A program made the position numbers and the translations under genes. A model generated the notes under the pieces. It ran no database searches and was not told the DNA's origin. It saw only the letters and a list, made by a program, of their open reading frames with translations. From Leishmania martiniquensis (lineage: Eukaryota > Euglenozoa > Kinetoplastea > Trypanosomatida > Trypanosomatidae): a DNA stretch of 64,000 nucleotides. Location: positions 299,001 to 363,000 of the forward strand of contig NC_090148.1 of NCBI RefSeq assembly GCF_017916325.1, written 5' to 3'. This document shows positions 38,090 to 47,652 of this stretch, piece by piece; within the stretch, counting starts at the first letter, position 1, and each line of letters begins with the position of its first letter.

Positions 38090-39253
38090 GGCTGCAAATA
38101 GGAAGGAGGACGAAGTAACTCCTGTGGTGCAACGCCCCACTCACGTTGATACGCCTCTCTGCGCGTGCGTGTGCGCCAGTGCCTATGAGGGAAGACGAGA
38201 GGAGGAGGGAGAGAGGGAGGGAGGGGAGGAGAGGGGACGGTGAGAGTGTGGTAATCGCCACCACTGATGCACCTTCACAGCTGACGCAGCTTGGCACACA
38301 CACATATACACACAAGCGAGATGAAGATAAAGGTGAAGATGAAGAGAAAGATCAGAGGAGGGACACAGCAGAGAGTTCTGTGGTGGCGGTGAGGAACGTT
38401 CAGAGCAGATGACGCGCCGGTGGGTACACGAAAAGCGGCGCCCCTCCTTTTTCCCCCCGATGTCGCGTCGTTGGCTTTGCGCGCCGTCCATGGAGGAAAT
38501 GGGCGAGGGCGTTGAGCAGCGTGTGTGTGTTTAAGGGGGAGGGGGAGGCACAGGGATTTAGGGAGGGGAGGGGGACAATGAGACTGCTTTTTTTTGTGTG
38601 TGTGTGCCGCTCAAGTCTCGCGCCCGCTCTTCTCCTGCACCTTTCTCAGCGCGCTCACTTCTGCGATAGAGAGCGCACGAGCCCAACCCCTCTCGCTCCC
38701 CCTCCTCCCCCTCCTCCACCGTGTGGCGGCGCAGAGCAGCGGGCAGAGACGCAGGACCTCCATGCACCGACGCGGTTCAGCTGGGCACAGCGCCAGCTCA
38801 GCCTCGAGCATTACCCGCCCCGTCCGCTTCGCACAGACATGGCCACAGCCGCATGCCGCCCCGACGCAACGCCACTCGGCGCATGGCCGCCGACATCCGC
38901 AGCGCTGGACGACTTTGGTTTTCTTTGGCCATAACTGCTCGGCTCTGCGTCTCTGCCAGCCCAGGCTCCGTGATGTGGGGCGGTGTGTGTGTGTGTGGGG
39001 GGGGAGGTATAGAGGTGGGAGAGAGACGATGAAGGCAGCGGCTCCCCTCTCCGCGTGCGTGAGTGCGCGCTGTTGTAAAGATGCGAAGGATGACACACGA
39101 AGAACGATAGAGGGGCCCACCCCCTCAGCGGGCGTGCACGTATACACGCCACTCCAATCAGCAGTCACAGACGCACCCCACTATCGAAGAAACACTAACA
39201 ACGATCAAGAGCACAGGCGAAACGTGCTACAGCGCCCCCCCGGACACTCGGAC
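38090..39253. other. Intergenic spacer, nothing specific
   Basis: Leader of the 637-aa gene and 3' UTR of the AMP deaminase gene. G/A-rich block near 38200-38240, T8 run near 38588-38595, (TG)n near 38984-38996. No accepted frame. Confidence 0.5.
38092..38118 (-). promoter_or_regulatory. Candidate SL acceptor of the 637-aa gene
   Basis: Minus-strand CTTCGTCCTCCTTCCTATTTG tract ending in CAG, with AG at 38092-38093, two bases before the ATG at 38089. Confidence 0.55.
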
Positions 39254-42200
39254 TCACATGTGAGAGGGGTCATGGACCTTCGATACGCGCGCTGGCGGCC
39301 CCCCCACGTTGGCAGGCGACAGTGGCCTATAGGGCGTTTTTTCCACGATCTCGGCCCCACTCCAGCGCCGCTCCAGCAGCTCGCCACGGGAAATGCCGAG
39401 GGCGTCCATGATGTCCAACTCCTCCTCCAGCGGCGTGCGCATCGCGCGGCACGACATCTCTCGCGCGGCGCGGCTCTGCAGGTACGCCACCTCCTCCATG
39501 TACGCCTCGTAGCGGAAGGCGCACCGCGTCTGCGGTACGTGCGACCGCGCCACGTCGTTGCCCGCCACGCTGCGCAGGTAGTACAGCGGGCCAAGCCACT
39601 CTTTCTTGCGCGCGACCGGGAAGCCTGAGGCTCGCACGCTGTTCGCGGCCAGCTCACAAATGTCCGCAGCCGAGAGGTTCCACAACGCTTCCGCCGTGCC
39701 GTACTCTTCGAGCAGTGGCTGCTCTGTACGGTGGAAGATGAGGGGGCCGTCGGTGCCGATGGCCACGTTCAAGCCTCGATACAGAAAGTTCGGCAGCGGA
39801 TGATCGTTGTAGCGACAAAAGAGGGCGTTGTTGGACATGGGAACAATGGCGAGCGGTATCTGCGCCAGGTAGTAGAGGTACTGCATGACGGGCCGCTTGG
39901 CGAGATTAATGCCGTGGCTGATGCCGTCCGCTAGCACGAACACGTCCGTCATATGGTCCGGGTCGCCGCTCTCGCCAGCGTGGGGGCGGAACTGGAACGT
40001 GTTGAGCCCGCGCGTGGCGCGGTATCGATTCAGGGCCGTGATATTCACCCACATGTAGTACATGTAGTAGGCGAAGGGTGGGTTCTCGGCGCTGGTCCAC
40101 CGCGCCGGCGGGATGTCGATCGTCTGGTCCGGCTCCCGATCACTTTCATTGTCAACACTATCGAAGCCGGAGACGTGGCTGAGGAAGAAGTGAAGATACG
40201 GGTGCTTGTCCGGGTGCATGGATGCCTGCCACAGCGGCTCGAAGATGTTGGCGAGCATCTCTTGGAAGCTGCGGAGCTGCCCGCTTCGCCGGTAGAGGTG
40301 GAAGAGCCTCGGCACCTGCACCATCCAGCTGTTCGTGCGGTGCGACACGCCGTGCAGCACAAACCATCGCGACAGCCGGTCCCACTCGTCCGCGCGCCGG
40401 CCGTAGACGGAGAGCCGATTCTCTGTAAAGGTGCCGCCCTCCAATTCGTTCTGGGTGAAGGTGCCACGAATGAGCTCGGCGAAGTAGCGCCCCTGCATGA
40501 AGTTATCCGTCTTGAGGAAGAGCGAGCGGAGGGACGTCATGCCCATCGGACTAAAGCGGTGGTTGAAGCGGTCGAAGCGGTGGAATGTGGCCTTGCCGGC
40601 GTGAACCTGCAGCGCTGCTATCGGCATCTCGGCAAGCAGGTGCGCCACCCGTGCTACCTTCGCGGTAGACGCCGCCGCCGCCTTCGCATCGCTTTCCAAG
40701 TGGACGCCACTTGTTGGGTAGCACGAAGCTGCGCTGCGGGCCCCCGGCGCGACGGCCGACAGCCTCGGCTTCGGGTGCTGGTATCCCTCGAGCACTGCAT
40801 CGAGGAACTCGACGAGGGTCAGCGGGGTGCCGGTCTTTGCGTCAACGCCGACGACGTCGTCCGGGTGGTCTCGGATTTTGCGCTGCATAAACTGCAGCAG
40901 CGACTTCGCCGTGATGCCGCTCGCCATATGGCAGTGCACGTCCACCTTGATGCAGTTGTGCGCGTCACCTCGCACCGGCTGTACCACACGAAGGCGTGAC
41001 GTCGTGGCTGCCCATGCGCGTGCCTCGACGCTGTCCCCCTCCAACTGAGCTTCCCTGAGACGGTTGCGCGGACCCGCCTCCGCGTTCTCAGCTCCTGCTG
41101 CTGCTACGACTGCTGTCGTCGTCACCATGTAGTTTTCCTCATCATCATTCGTCAGTGCTACGTGCAGCTTGTACTTAGACTCGAGCATATCGAGCCGCTT
41201 GCTGGCGTACTTGGCAACAATGGGGTCGGCGCTGGCGAGGCGGCGCAGCATGCGCGTGTCCTCCTGAAATTTCGCCCACGTCGGCAACGCTGGCGGTGAC
41301 GACGCAGATCGACTGTCAGCGTCGTCCCTGTGCGACTTCGGCGACCTCCCCTCCAAGCTCAGCACACCATCGCGCCACCTTAGCACCATCGCTGCTAGCG
41401 CGTTGTCGCTGCTAGCCTTGCTGTTATTTCTGCAGGGGCGCTCCGCCTGCATGCGCTGCACACACTCCGGGTGAGTGACGAACTGTTGGTAGGCCTCTCG
41501 CGTCGCCATGGCCGCCATCAGACGCTTCGCTGCGGCACTGGGCCCAACCCTGTCAGGTCCTGCGATGAGAATGCGCGGATACTGCATGACGGCCTCGTGC
41601 GCGTGGTAGCCGGGTAGGCGCAGGAGGAGAGACGGGTCATGTTCACGCTCTAGCACTCGGGCGCCAGCGCTGGCGGGGCGGCGATACACCGCGACGGAAG
41701 GGTCGCTGCCGTCGTCGGCGGCCGGCGGTAAAGAGAGAACGGCACGGAGTCGCTCCTCGTCACGCCGGCTGCACACCGCCTGCTCTCCGGACGTGGTCGT
41801 CGCACCGCCCCCCTCACGCACCGCGGCAAAGAGCACGTCAAGCTCGTGCTCCAGCGCACAGGCGCGGTGGTGCAGCCGCAGGGAGCTGACTTGGGTGGCA
41901 GGAAACTGAGTGTACCGCGCCTGTGCATGCGGCCAGGCATGACCAAAGAGTTGGCGCCGCTCTGCCAAGGAAAGACAGCCGCTACTCGCCGCCTCGAGGG
42001 AGCGCAGGCACATCTCCGTCACATCTGCGTTTGCTAGCCCGCGCTGCTTCGTGAGCTCCATCAGCTCCTCGCTGAGCGCGTCGTCCGTCGTGTCGTAAAA
42101 AAGAGGATCGAGAGTGGCGACGCTGACGTGTATGCCGGCCTGCACCGCAAGCGGAATGGCCGTCGTGCTTAGCGTATGCTTGACGGAGGCGCTGCTGCAG

Positions 42201-44257
42201 CGGTTGCGTGCGGGGGTTAGAATGACATGGCGCTGGGTCAGCATGTAGAGGTACGTGAGAGGGCTCCACTCGAACATCGTGGAAGGATTCACCACCGAGT
42301 CGGCGAGCAGGAGACCGAGAACGCTTTCGCCAAAGAGCGTGCGACTGCTGGCGCCGCCGTGGAGGGTGAACGTGAAGGCGGGCCGCATGTTCCAGGCCGG
42401 CGGCGAGACAGCCGCGCCACGCATGGCGGCGGTGGTAGCGCCGGTCGGGCGCTTCCACGGTGGGCCGGAGGCGAGTACAAAAGCGTTCACCAGCTGCACA
42501 TTACGCCAGATATGATACACGAAGAAGGCGTCTGGCGGGGCTTGTGATGGGGCCACCGTGCCGCTGCTGCGGTGGCTGCCGGGCAGTGGGAACTGGGAGC
42601 TTGGGTCGCCGATGAGTGGCATCTCCTGTACCGCGGCGGCGTTGGTGAGGCTCACCGAGAAGCCTGTTGTCCGGCGCAGGAGTGCCAGCATCTCTGCCAC
42701 GTCACGCGCCGCGGATGGCGGGGAGGCGGCAGCGCTGCTGTCTACGGCTCCATCAGCGGCGGCGGCGAGGTATGCTTCCCAGATGGGGCCAAAAATGTTC
42801 TGCAAAACGTCCCCGAAGAAGACTGGCGGCAGCGCGCGAGAGGGCGAGGCGGATACAGGGTCGCCACGCTCCACCTCCGCGGCGTGCTGCTGATGCTGCG
42901 CTTTCTGCTCCCCCGGACTGTAGGCGTCTTGCACGACATGAAAGCGGAAGAACAGGCCTGGGCACGACTCTAGCAGCCCACTCAGCGCGCACCACCGTGC
43001 CAGCCGTGGCAGCTCCGCCTTGTCCTCGCCCGACACGGTCAGCTCCAGCTCTAAACGGTCGTAGCCTGTGCCGGAGGCGAGGATGCGCTTGAGGATCGGC
43101 TGCAGGAGCTCCGCCAGCAGCTCACCCTCTCCATTGGCACCACCAGAGGTGCTCAGTACATGCTGGAGAAGCTGCCTGGCGTGAGGCGCACGTTGATTCT
43201 CGCCGGGGTCTGCGAGCTGCTGCAGGCTGAGCCATCGGTCTGCAGAGTCGGCTGCATAGCTCGGGCGCAGGCACAGCCCCTCTTCCGTCAGCACGCGCTC
43301 CGACCTGGACACGCTGCTGCCAAAGAAGCGCCGCACCGCCTCCTCGACGGAGATGTGCGATACAGTGTTAGACGCAGTGCTGCTGTTCTCATCGTCAACT
43401 GCTGCGCCTTCAGGGTGCGCCTCGCCGGCGGCGTCTTCTGTGTAGAGCGGATAGCTCGGCCGGTTCCGGCGCAGCTCGTCGATGAACTTGACCACCGACG
43501 CGGCGCACACAGACGTCTCGACGCGACGCAGGTCGCACTTGGGCGCGCGTTTGATATCACCGCCACCAAAGATGGGGTGATACTCATCCTCGCGACCGCC
43601 GTTGTAGGCACGGTAGAGGCTGAAGCGGCTCTGCAGCACCTTGATCCGCGGCTCGCATGCGCTGAAGACCTCACCATTGCTGGCGAGGCTGCTGAGACGG
43701 TCGAGTCGATCGAGGAAGGCTTTGTAGCTGAAGAGCGGATGTGAGCGCAGCTCTGCGGTGAGTGAGCTGACGGCGTCGTGCGCAGACAGAGAGGCGGCGA
43801 CATCAGTTGCCGGGGTGCTGCACGGCTGCCGTTGCGGTGGCGCGGCTGCCACCCACGATATGCTCTTGCAGGCAGCTGCGGGGACAAGCAAGCCGTCCAG
43901 CGCTGAAACCGCGACGACATGTGGCTTCGAAGGTGTCGGTGCTGCTGCGGCGGTGGCAGCAGCCGCGGGCGTGCAGCCATGAAAAAAGTCTGCCAGACCT
44001 TGTAAAAGAGGCGCTGCTGCTGCCGCATGCGCGAGGTGTTCCTTGTACACATTCTTGTCGGTGAAGGTGGAGCCAAGTGGATCCGCCGCGCTGCTATGCT
44101 CTACCTCTCGCAAGTGCAAGCCCAGCCGCGTCGCCGCGGAGATGGACTGCGTATCGCCGATGATCTGCAGAGCTTCTAGTACCAGCGGCGCGCCCTTGTG
44201 GAGGGCTGCATCACCAGCGTCATTGTGGAGGAGAATGTCGTGCCACTGATTCTCCAT
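39254..44257 (-). CDS. AMP deaminase, double-length: degenerate deaminase-like half fused to a metal-binding half
   Basis: 1667 residues from ATG 44257 (MENQWHDILLHNDAG). AMP deaminase converts AMP to IMP with zinc in the cytosolic purine nucleotide cycle. The C-terminal half (about 890-1600) has the family motifs: KVDVHCH with His1108/His1110, HVSGFDSVDNES (1361-1372), RPHAGES with His1426/Glu1429, DGISHG with His1448 and GTDGPLIFHRTEQPLLEEY with Asp1503. The residue after Asp1503 is Gly where human AMPD has a second Asp. The N-terminal half (about 165-780) aligns to the same segments in the same order but has lost the metal ligands: Glu247 and Ser249 replace the HxH histidines, HGGA (633-636) replaces HAGE, Asn657 replaces His1448 and Leu716 replaces Asp1503. 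Classical AMPDs have a single catalytic domain. The N-half may be regulatory or structural, which is inference. Confidence 0.93.
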   Translation of the reverse strand: MENQWHDILLHNDAGDAALHKGAPLVLEALQIIGDTQSISAATRLGLHLREVEHSSAADPLGSTFTDKNVYKEHLAHAAAAAPLLQGLADFFHGCTPAAAATAAAAPTPSKPHVVAVSALDGLLVPAAACKSISWVAAAPPQRQPCSTPATDVAASLSAHDAVSSLTAELRSHPLFSYKAFLDRLDRLSSLASNGEVFSACEPRIKVLQSRFSLYRAYNGGREDEYHPIFGGGDIKRAPKCDLRRVETSVCAASVVKFIDELRRNRPSYPLYTEDAAGEAHPEGAAVDDENSSTASNTVSHISVEEAVRRFFGSSVSRSERVLTEEGLCLRPSYAADSADRWLSLQQLADPGENQRAPHARQLLQHVLSTSGGANGEGELLAELLQPILKRILASGTGYDRLELELTVSGEDKAELPRLARWCALSGLLESCPGLFFRFHVVQDAYSPGEQKAQHQQHAAEVERGDPVSASPSRALPPVFFGDVLQNIFGPIWEAYLAAAADGAVDSSAAASPPSAARDVAEMLALLRRTTGFSVSLTNAAAVQEMPLIGDPSSQFPLPGSHRSSGTVAPSQAPPDAFFVYHIWRNVQLVNAFVLASGPPWKRPTGATTAAMRGAAVSPPAWNMRPAFTFTLHGGASSRTLFGESVLGLLLADSVVNPSTMFEWSPLTYLYMLTQRHVILTPARNRCSSASVKHTLSTTAIPLAVQAGIHVSVATLDPLFYDTTDDALSEELMELTKQRGLANADVTEMCLRSLEAASSGCLSLAERRQLFGHAWPHAQARYTQFPATQVSSLRLHHRACALEHELDVLFAAVREGGGATTTSGEQAVCSRRDEERLRAVLSLPPAADDGSDPSVAVYRRPASAGARVLEREHDPSLLLRLPGYHAHEAVMQYPRILIAGPDRVGPSAAAKRLMAAMATREAYQQFVTHPECVQRMQAERPCRNNSKASSDNALAAMVLRWRDGVLSLEGRSPKSHRDDADSRSASSPPALPTWAKFQEDTRMLRRLASADPIVAKYASKRLDMLESKYKLHVALTNDDEENYMVTTTAVVAAAGAENAEAGPRNRLREAQLEGDSVEARAWAATTSRLRVVQPVRGDAHNCIKVDVHCHMASGITAKSLLQFMQRKIRDHPDDVVGVDAKTGTPLTLVEFLDAVLEGYQHPKPRLSAVAPGARSAASCYPTSGVHLESDAKAAAASTAKVARVAHLLAEMPIAALQVHAGKATFHRFDRFNHRFSPMGMTSLRSLFLKTDNFMQGRYFAELIRGTFTQNELEGGTFTENRLSVYGRRADEWDRLSRWFVLHGVSHRTNSWMVQVPRLFHLYRRSGQLRSFQEMLANIFEPLWQASMHPDKHPYLHFFLSHVSGFDSVDNESDREPDQTIDIPPARWTSAENPPFAYYMYYMWVNITALNRYRATRGLNTFQFRPHAGESGDPDHMTDVFVLADGISHGINLAKRPVMQYLYYLAQIPLAIVPMSNNALFCRYNDHPLPNFLYRGLNVAIGTDGPLIFHRTEQPLLEEYGTAEALWNLSAADICELAANSVRASGFPVARKKEWLGPLYYLRSVAGNDVARSHVPQTRCAFRYEAYMEEVAYLQSRAAREMSCRAMRTPLEEELDIMDALGISRGELLERRWSGAEIVEKTPYRPLSPANVGGPPARVSKVHDPSHM

Positions 44258-45195
44258 CTTGTAAAGGTACGCGGAAAAGCGAGAGAGGGAGGCTTCGCAG
44301 GGGGTGACGTAGGGGGAGGGGGCAGGGCAGCGTGAGGACCGAGCGAGCGACGACAGTTGCGTGCTTTGTGGTGGTATGCCGAGATGGGAATGCGCTCACT
44401 GGAGCGGTGCAAAGAGAGTGATGAGGACAGCAGAGGGAAAAGCCAAACACCAACGCGGAGCTCCCGCGAAACGCCACTTAGGCATCACTGCGTGCGCAGG
44501 TGTGTCGGCGATTCCATTGGCGGTGAAGAGGGACAGATGCAGAAGCTCGTGGAGACGTTTGGATGACAGCTGTAGCAGCGGCGCTACATGAACGTCAACG
44601 CATACGCATACGTGCTCCGCCCCTCCTCCTCCTCCTCCCCCCCACAGACCTCGGGCCCACCGCCAGACGGCGTGACATTACTTCGACGCTTTGCCTTTCG
44701 CTCTCGCTGCTACTGCTGCGCACGCGCGAGGGAGAACGAGAGTGGGGTGGGGGGTGGGGCGGGACGGCAGGGCGAGGCAGACGCCGCCGCGCCGCCTCTC
44801 TTACGCGTTGCAAGAGAAGGGCTCGTACGTGCCAAGCATCGGTAGCGGTGGGGTGGGTGAGGTCAGTTAGGTGTGGGTGCTGCTCATGAGCGGCACGTGC
44901 GTGCGACTCTGGAGCGAAGGGGCGGATGCGTGCCGAGCACGACTCCTGGCGGCGAAGGTGCAGTTCGTCGCACATGTATGGAGGACGTGTTGGCCTGCCA
45001 ACGCCCTTCGCACATGCAGCTGCTGTTCAGAACTCAGTTTTAACGACGAGGCACCGTGTGCGCTGTAGCCGCGGTGGGCTGGCGCTCGGGCATCACCGCC
45101 CGAATCGCTTTCCGCCTCTCTTCCCCCCGTGCCTGAGCAGAGGTCAAGAGAGGTGGAGGGATCGGCTTACGGCTCTACCTGGCCGGGAGTGTGGG
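44258..45195. other. Intergenic spacer, nothing specific
   Basis: Leader of the AMP deaminase gene (C-rich on the coding strand near 44310-44330) and 3' UTR of the next gene. A small inverted repeat gttggc-ct-gccaac lies near 44989-45002. No accepted frame. Confidence 0.5.
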
Positions 45196-46668
45196 CTACG
45201 CGAAAATAGGAAACTCATGCTTCATGTTCACCCCCTTGCGCTCCTCCACTTCCTTTCGCCGATTGCGCTGGTACGTCGCCATCACGCGGTCGCGAAGTGC
45301 CTTAATCTCCTCCTCCTTGCTCATGCGCGTCGCTGTGCCGTCGGCGCGTGTCGTGTGCGTGATGGCAGGCGCGAGCCCAAGCCGCGCAACGCGCTTCTGC
45401 TGAGCCAACTGACCGCCACCGGCGAGAAGGCGGTGCCGCTCGGCGGCGCTGCCACCGCCGTCGTGACGACGCCCTTCACGTTCTAGCGCGTCTGCTAGGC
45501 GCGACACGGCCGCGTTTCGGTTCGGCACAACGTCGAACACAGGGGGCGCCTCCACCCGCTCGCCGTAGCCCACAACGTCCACCAGTTCGTAGAAGTCCTG
45601 CGGATTCCGCTTTGCGCCACATTTCATGACCCTATGGGCGCCCGCCTCTGCTGCCCGGTGCTCAACGTCGGGGTCGAAGGTGATGCACTTGCGCTGCCGC
45701 TGCGGCGCCGCCTCTTCCGAAGCATTGCCATTGTCGCGGTCGTCGTCGCCGCTCGCCCGCTCGCCTGCGTCAGACGAGGCGCCACGGCGACGCTTGCGTG
45801 CTTTGCCCTCACCACTTTGGCGTTGCCCCTTCGCAGCGGCAGACGCCATCGCCGCCCGCTGAGACGCCGTCTCTTCCTCTTCCCTCTGCATTGTGCGTAG
45901 CTTGCGCTCAAAGGCGCGGTTCACGCGCTCGCGCACATCATCAGCAGTCTCCGCCTGCGCATCGTCGCCGTCCTTGCTCTTCCTCCTGCGAGTACGCTTA
46001 CCACCGCCCTTGGCGGTCTTGGCGTACTCGTCCAGCTCCTCCTCGGCTGCCTGCAGCCGTGCCGCGATGCGGACTTGGCGCGCCTCCTGTTTACGCCGGT
46101 GCTTCCGCTCTTTCTTGCGGGCGATGATCTCCTCGACAGGGCGCGGCGCATCGCTGACGCTGTCGCTATCGCTAGCGACACTCCGTCGTCCACGGCTGCT
46201 GCTCGGCGGTAGCAGGACAGCACCGACAGAGGCACCTAGTTCGTCATTGAGCGAGACAAACGGTTCTTGCGTCTTGAGCTTCCTGGATGTCGATGAGGAG
46301 GGCACGGTGGAGGCAGCCGCCGCTGCCGCTCTCGTGCTTCCCTCGCCCGCTTCCTGTTCCTCCTTTGACTTCCGCTTGGTGCGGCGGCTATCGGCACTGC
46401 TTGCGGTGCTAAGATGCCCTTCCGCGCCTCGCTCCTGCTCCAGCGCGGCGCGCTTGGCCTGCTGGCGGGATTCCTTCTCCTGCAGGTACTCGAAGAGACG
46501 GCGCTGGCTGTGAGGGATGCTATCGAGGCTGCCCATCGTCGCTGCTGTCGGCACCTGATTCGCCATCTTCGCCCGCTTCTGCTCCCGCTGGAACGGCGAC
46601 AGCTTGGCGTTCGTGTTGCGCTTGCGCGTGTGCGACTTGTGTCGCGGCACGCGATCACGGCGGGCCAT
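45196..46668 (-). CDS. Hypothetical highly charged, probably nucleolar protein, 490 aa
   Basis: Start at ATG 46668 (MARRDRVPRHKSHTRKRNTN). The 16 codons upstream are a translated (TG)n leader. The N-terminus is strongly basic and could be a nuclear/nucleolar signal. The body is Arg/Lys/Glu-rich and largely helical (about 190-310, EEIIARKKERKHRRKQEARQ; RERVNRAFERKLRTMQREEE), interrupted by Ser/Ala-rich and Asp-rich disordered parts. A compact conserved-looking stretch near 370-400 reads NPQDFYELVDVVGYGERVEA followed by PPVFDVVPN. The VGYGERVEAPP motif weakly resembles the end of CCDC137-like nucleolar proteins, a resemblance from memory that needs a profile search. No catalytic motif. Function unknown. 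Confidence 0.75.
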   Translation of the reverse strand: MARRDRVPRHKSHTRKRNTNAKLSPFQREQKRAKMANQVPTAATMGSLDSIPHSQRRLFEYLQEKESRQQAKRAALEQERGAEGHLSTASSADSRRTKRKSKEEQEAGEGSTRAAAAAASTVPSSSTSRKLKTQEPFVSLNDELGASVGAVLLPPSSSRGRRSVASDSDSVSDAPRPVEEIIARKKERKHRRKQEARQVRIAARLQAAEEELDEYAKTAKGGGKRTRRRKSKDGDDAQAETADDVRERVNRAFERKLRTMQREEEETASQRAAMASAAAKGQRQSGEGKARKRRRGASSDAGERASGDDDRDNGNASEEAAPQRQRKCITFDPDVEHRAAEAGAHRVMKCGAKRNPQDFYELVDVVGYGERVEAPPVFDVVPNRNAAVSRLADALEREGRRHDGGGSAAERHRLLAGGGQLAQQKRVARLGLAPAITHTTRADGTATRMSKEEEIKALRDRVMATYQRNRRKEVEERKGVNMKHEFPIFA

Positions 46669-47652
46669 GGCGCTCACAGTCACTGTCACAGTTACAGTTG
46701 CACACACACACAGCAAAATTCCTTAAGGGGGCCGCGCAGGGATTAGAAGATGTATGATGTACGCGTGTGTGTTTGCGCCCGAACGTGAGGAGCGATACGT
46801 GAAGGAAGCGGAGAATGTGCCAATGCCGGAGTCAGAGAAACAGTTCGGTGGAGGTGCTGAGCCACAGGAAGAGGGATACACACACACACACACGCACACA
46901 CATATATATGTGTCTGTGTGTGTGCATACATAGGCGCATGTGTGGAGGGGTGAGGCGCATGGAAAGAGAGGCCATGAGGAAAGGGGAAGCGAGGGCGGCG
47001 TCGGTGGCGGCAGCAGCAGCAGCAACAGCAAGTAGGATGCCACTGAAAGTCTTTGCCCACAAGTACCCCTTCGCGTGTGTCCTGAGGAGCATTACCGCGG
47101 CATACGCTTCATAACGAGGCCTTCAACGCACACACACACACACACACAGACAGACAGACCCCCACCGACAGGTGCACGGTGAAGATGAGTAACGCCAAAC
47201 GGCACGAGGATAGCGACGCACATCGCAGCTCGCCCACCATCACCCTCACGGCGTCCCTGTGGAGCTGTTCGGAGGACACAGCCTGGGTGTGCGTGCGCGT
47301 TGACCCCACTTCTTTGTACATGCCGCCGCCGGGATACACAGTGGCGCCATCTGGTGTGAACTCCTCAGTGACTGGCGACACGCCGGTGCATAAACGTGCC
47401 ACGGAAAGGAGAAGACGCCCAAGCATGCCCGTGAGAGAGAAGCGCGGCGAAACACACGAGGAGTGCACGAGCGTGTCGCCCACACGCACACACTCCCCCC
47501 CCCATTACACACCTTTATGGAGCTCCCCCGAGTCGAACTAAGCATGCAGCGCCTACATGAGCAGAGAGGCAGGCAGACCCGTCACTTCCGCGCAGAGTTG
47601 ACATGAACAACCCTCCACGCGATCGGCGAGGAGGAAGCGCTGCCGCCGCTTC
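46669..47652. other. Intergenic spacer with (CA)n and a possible small ORF
   Basis: It has (CA)n near 46878-46892 and 47129-47148. Between 47160 and 47520 the DNA is unusually non-repetitive. An ATG frame of 105 codons (47109-47426, minus) there starts with a hydrophobic/basic MLGRLLLSVARLCTG and has mostly G/C third positions in its middle. Not called as a gene; see findings. Confidence 0.4.
47129..47148. repeat. (CA)10 dinucleotide repeat
   Basis: 20 uninterrupted bases, followed by gacagacagac. Confidence 0.85.

Noticed and set aside
39953..40999. 348-codon plus-strand frame
   Set aside because: Antisense shadow of the AMP deaminase catalytic half.
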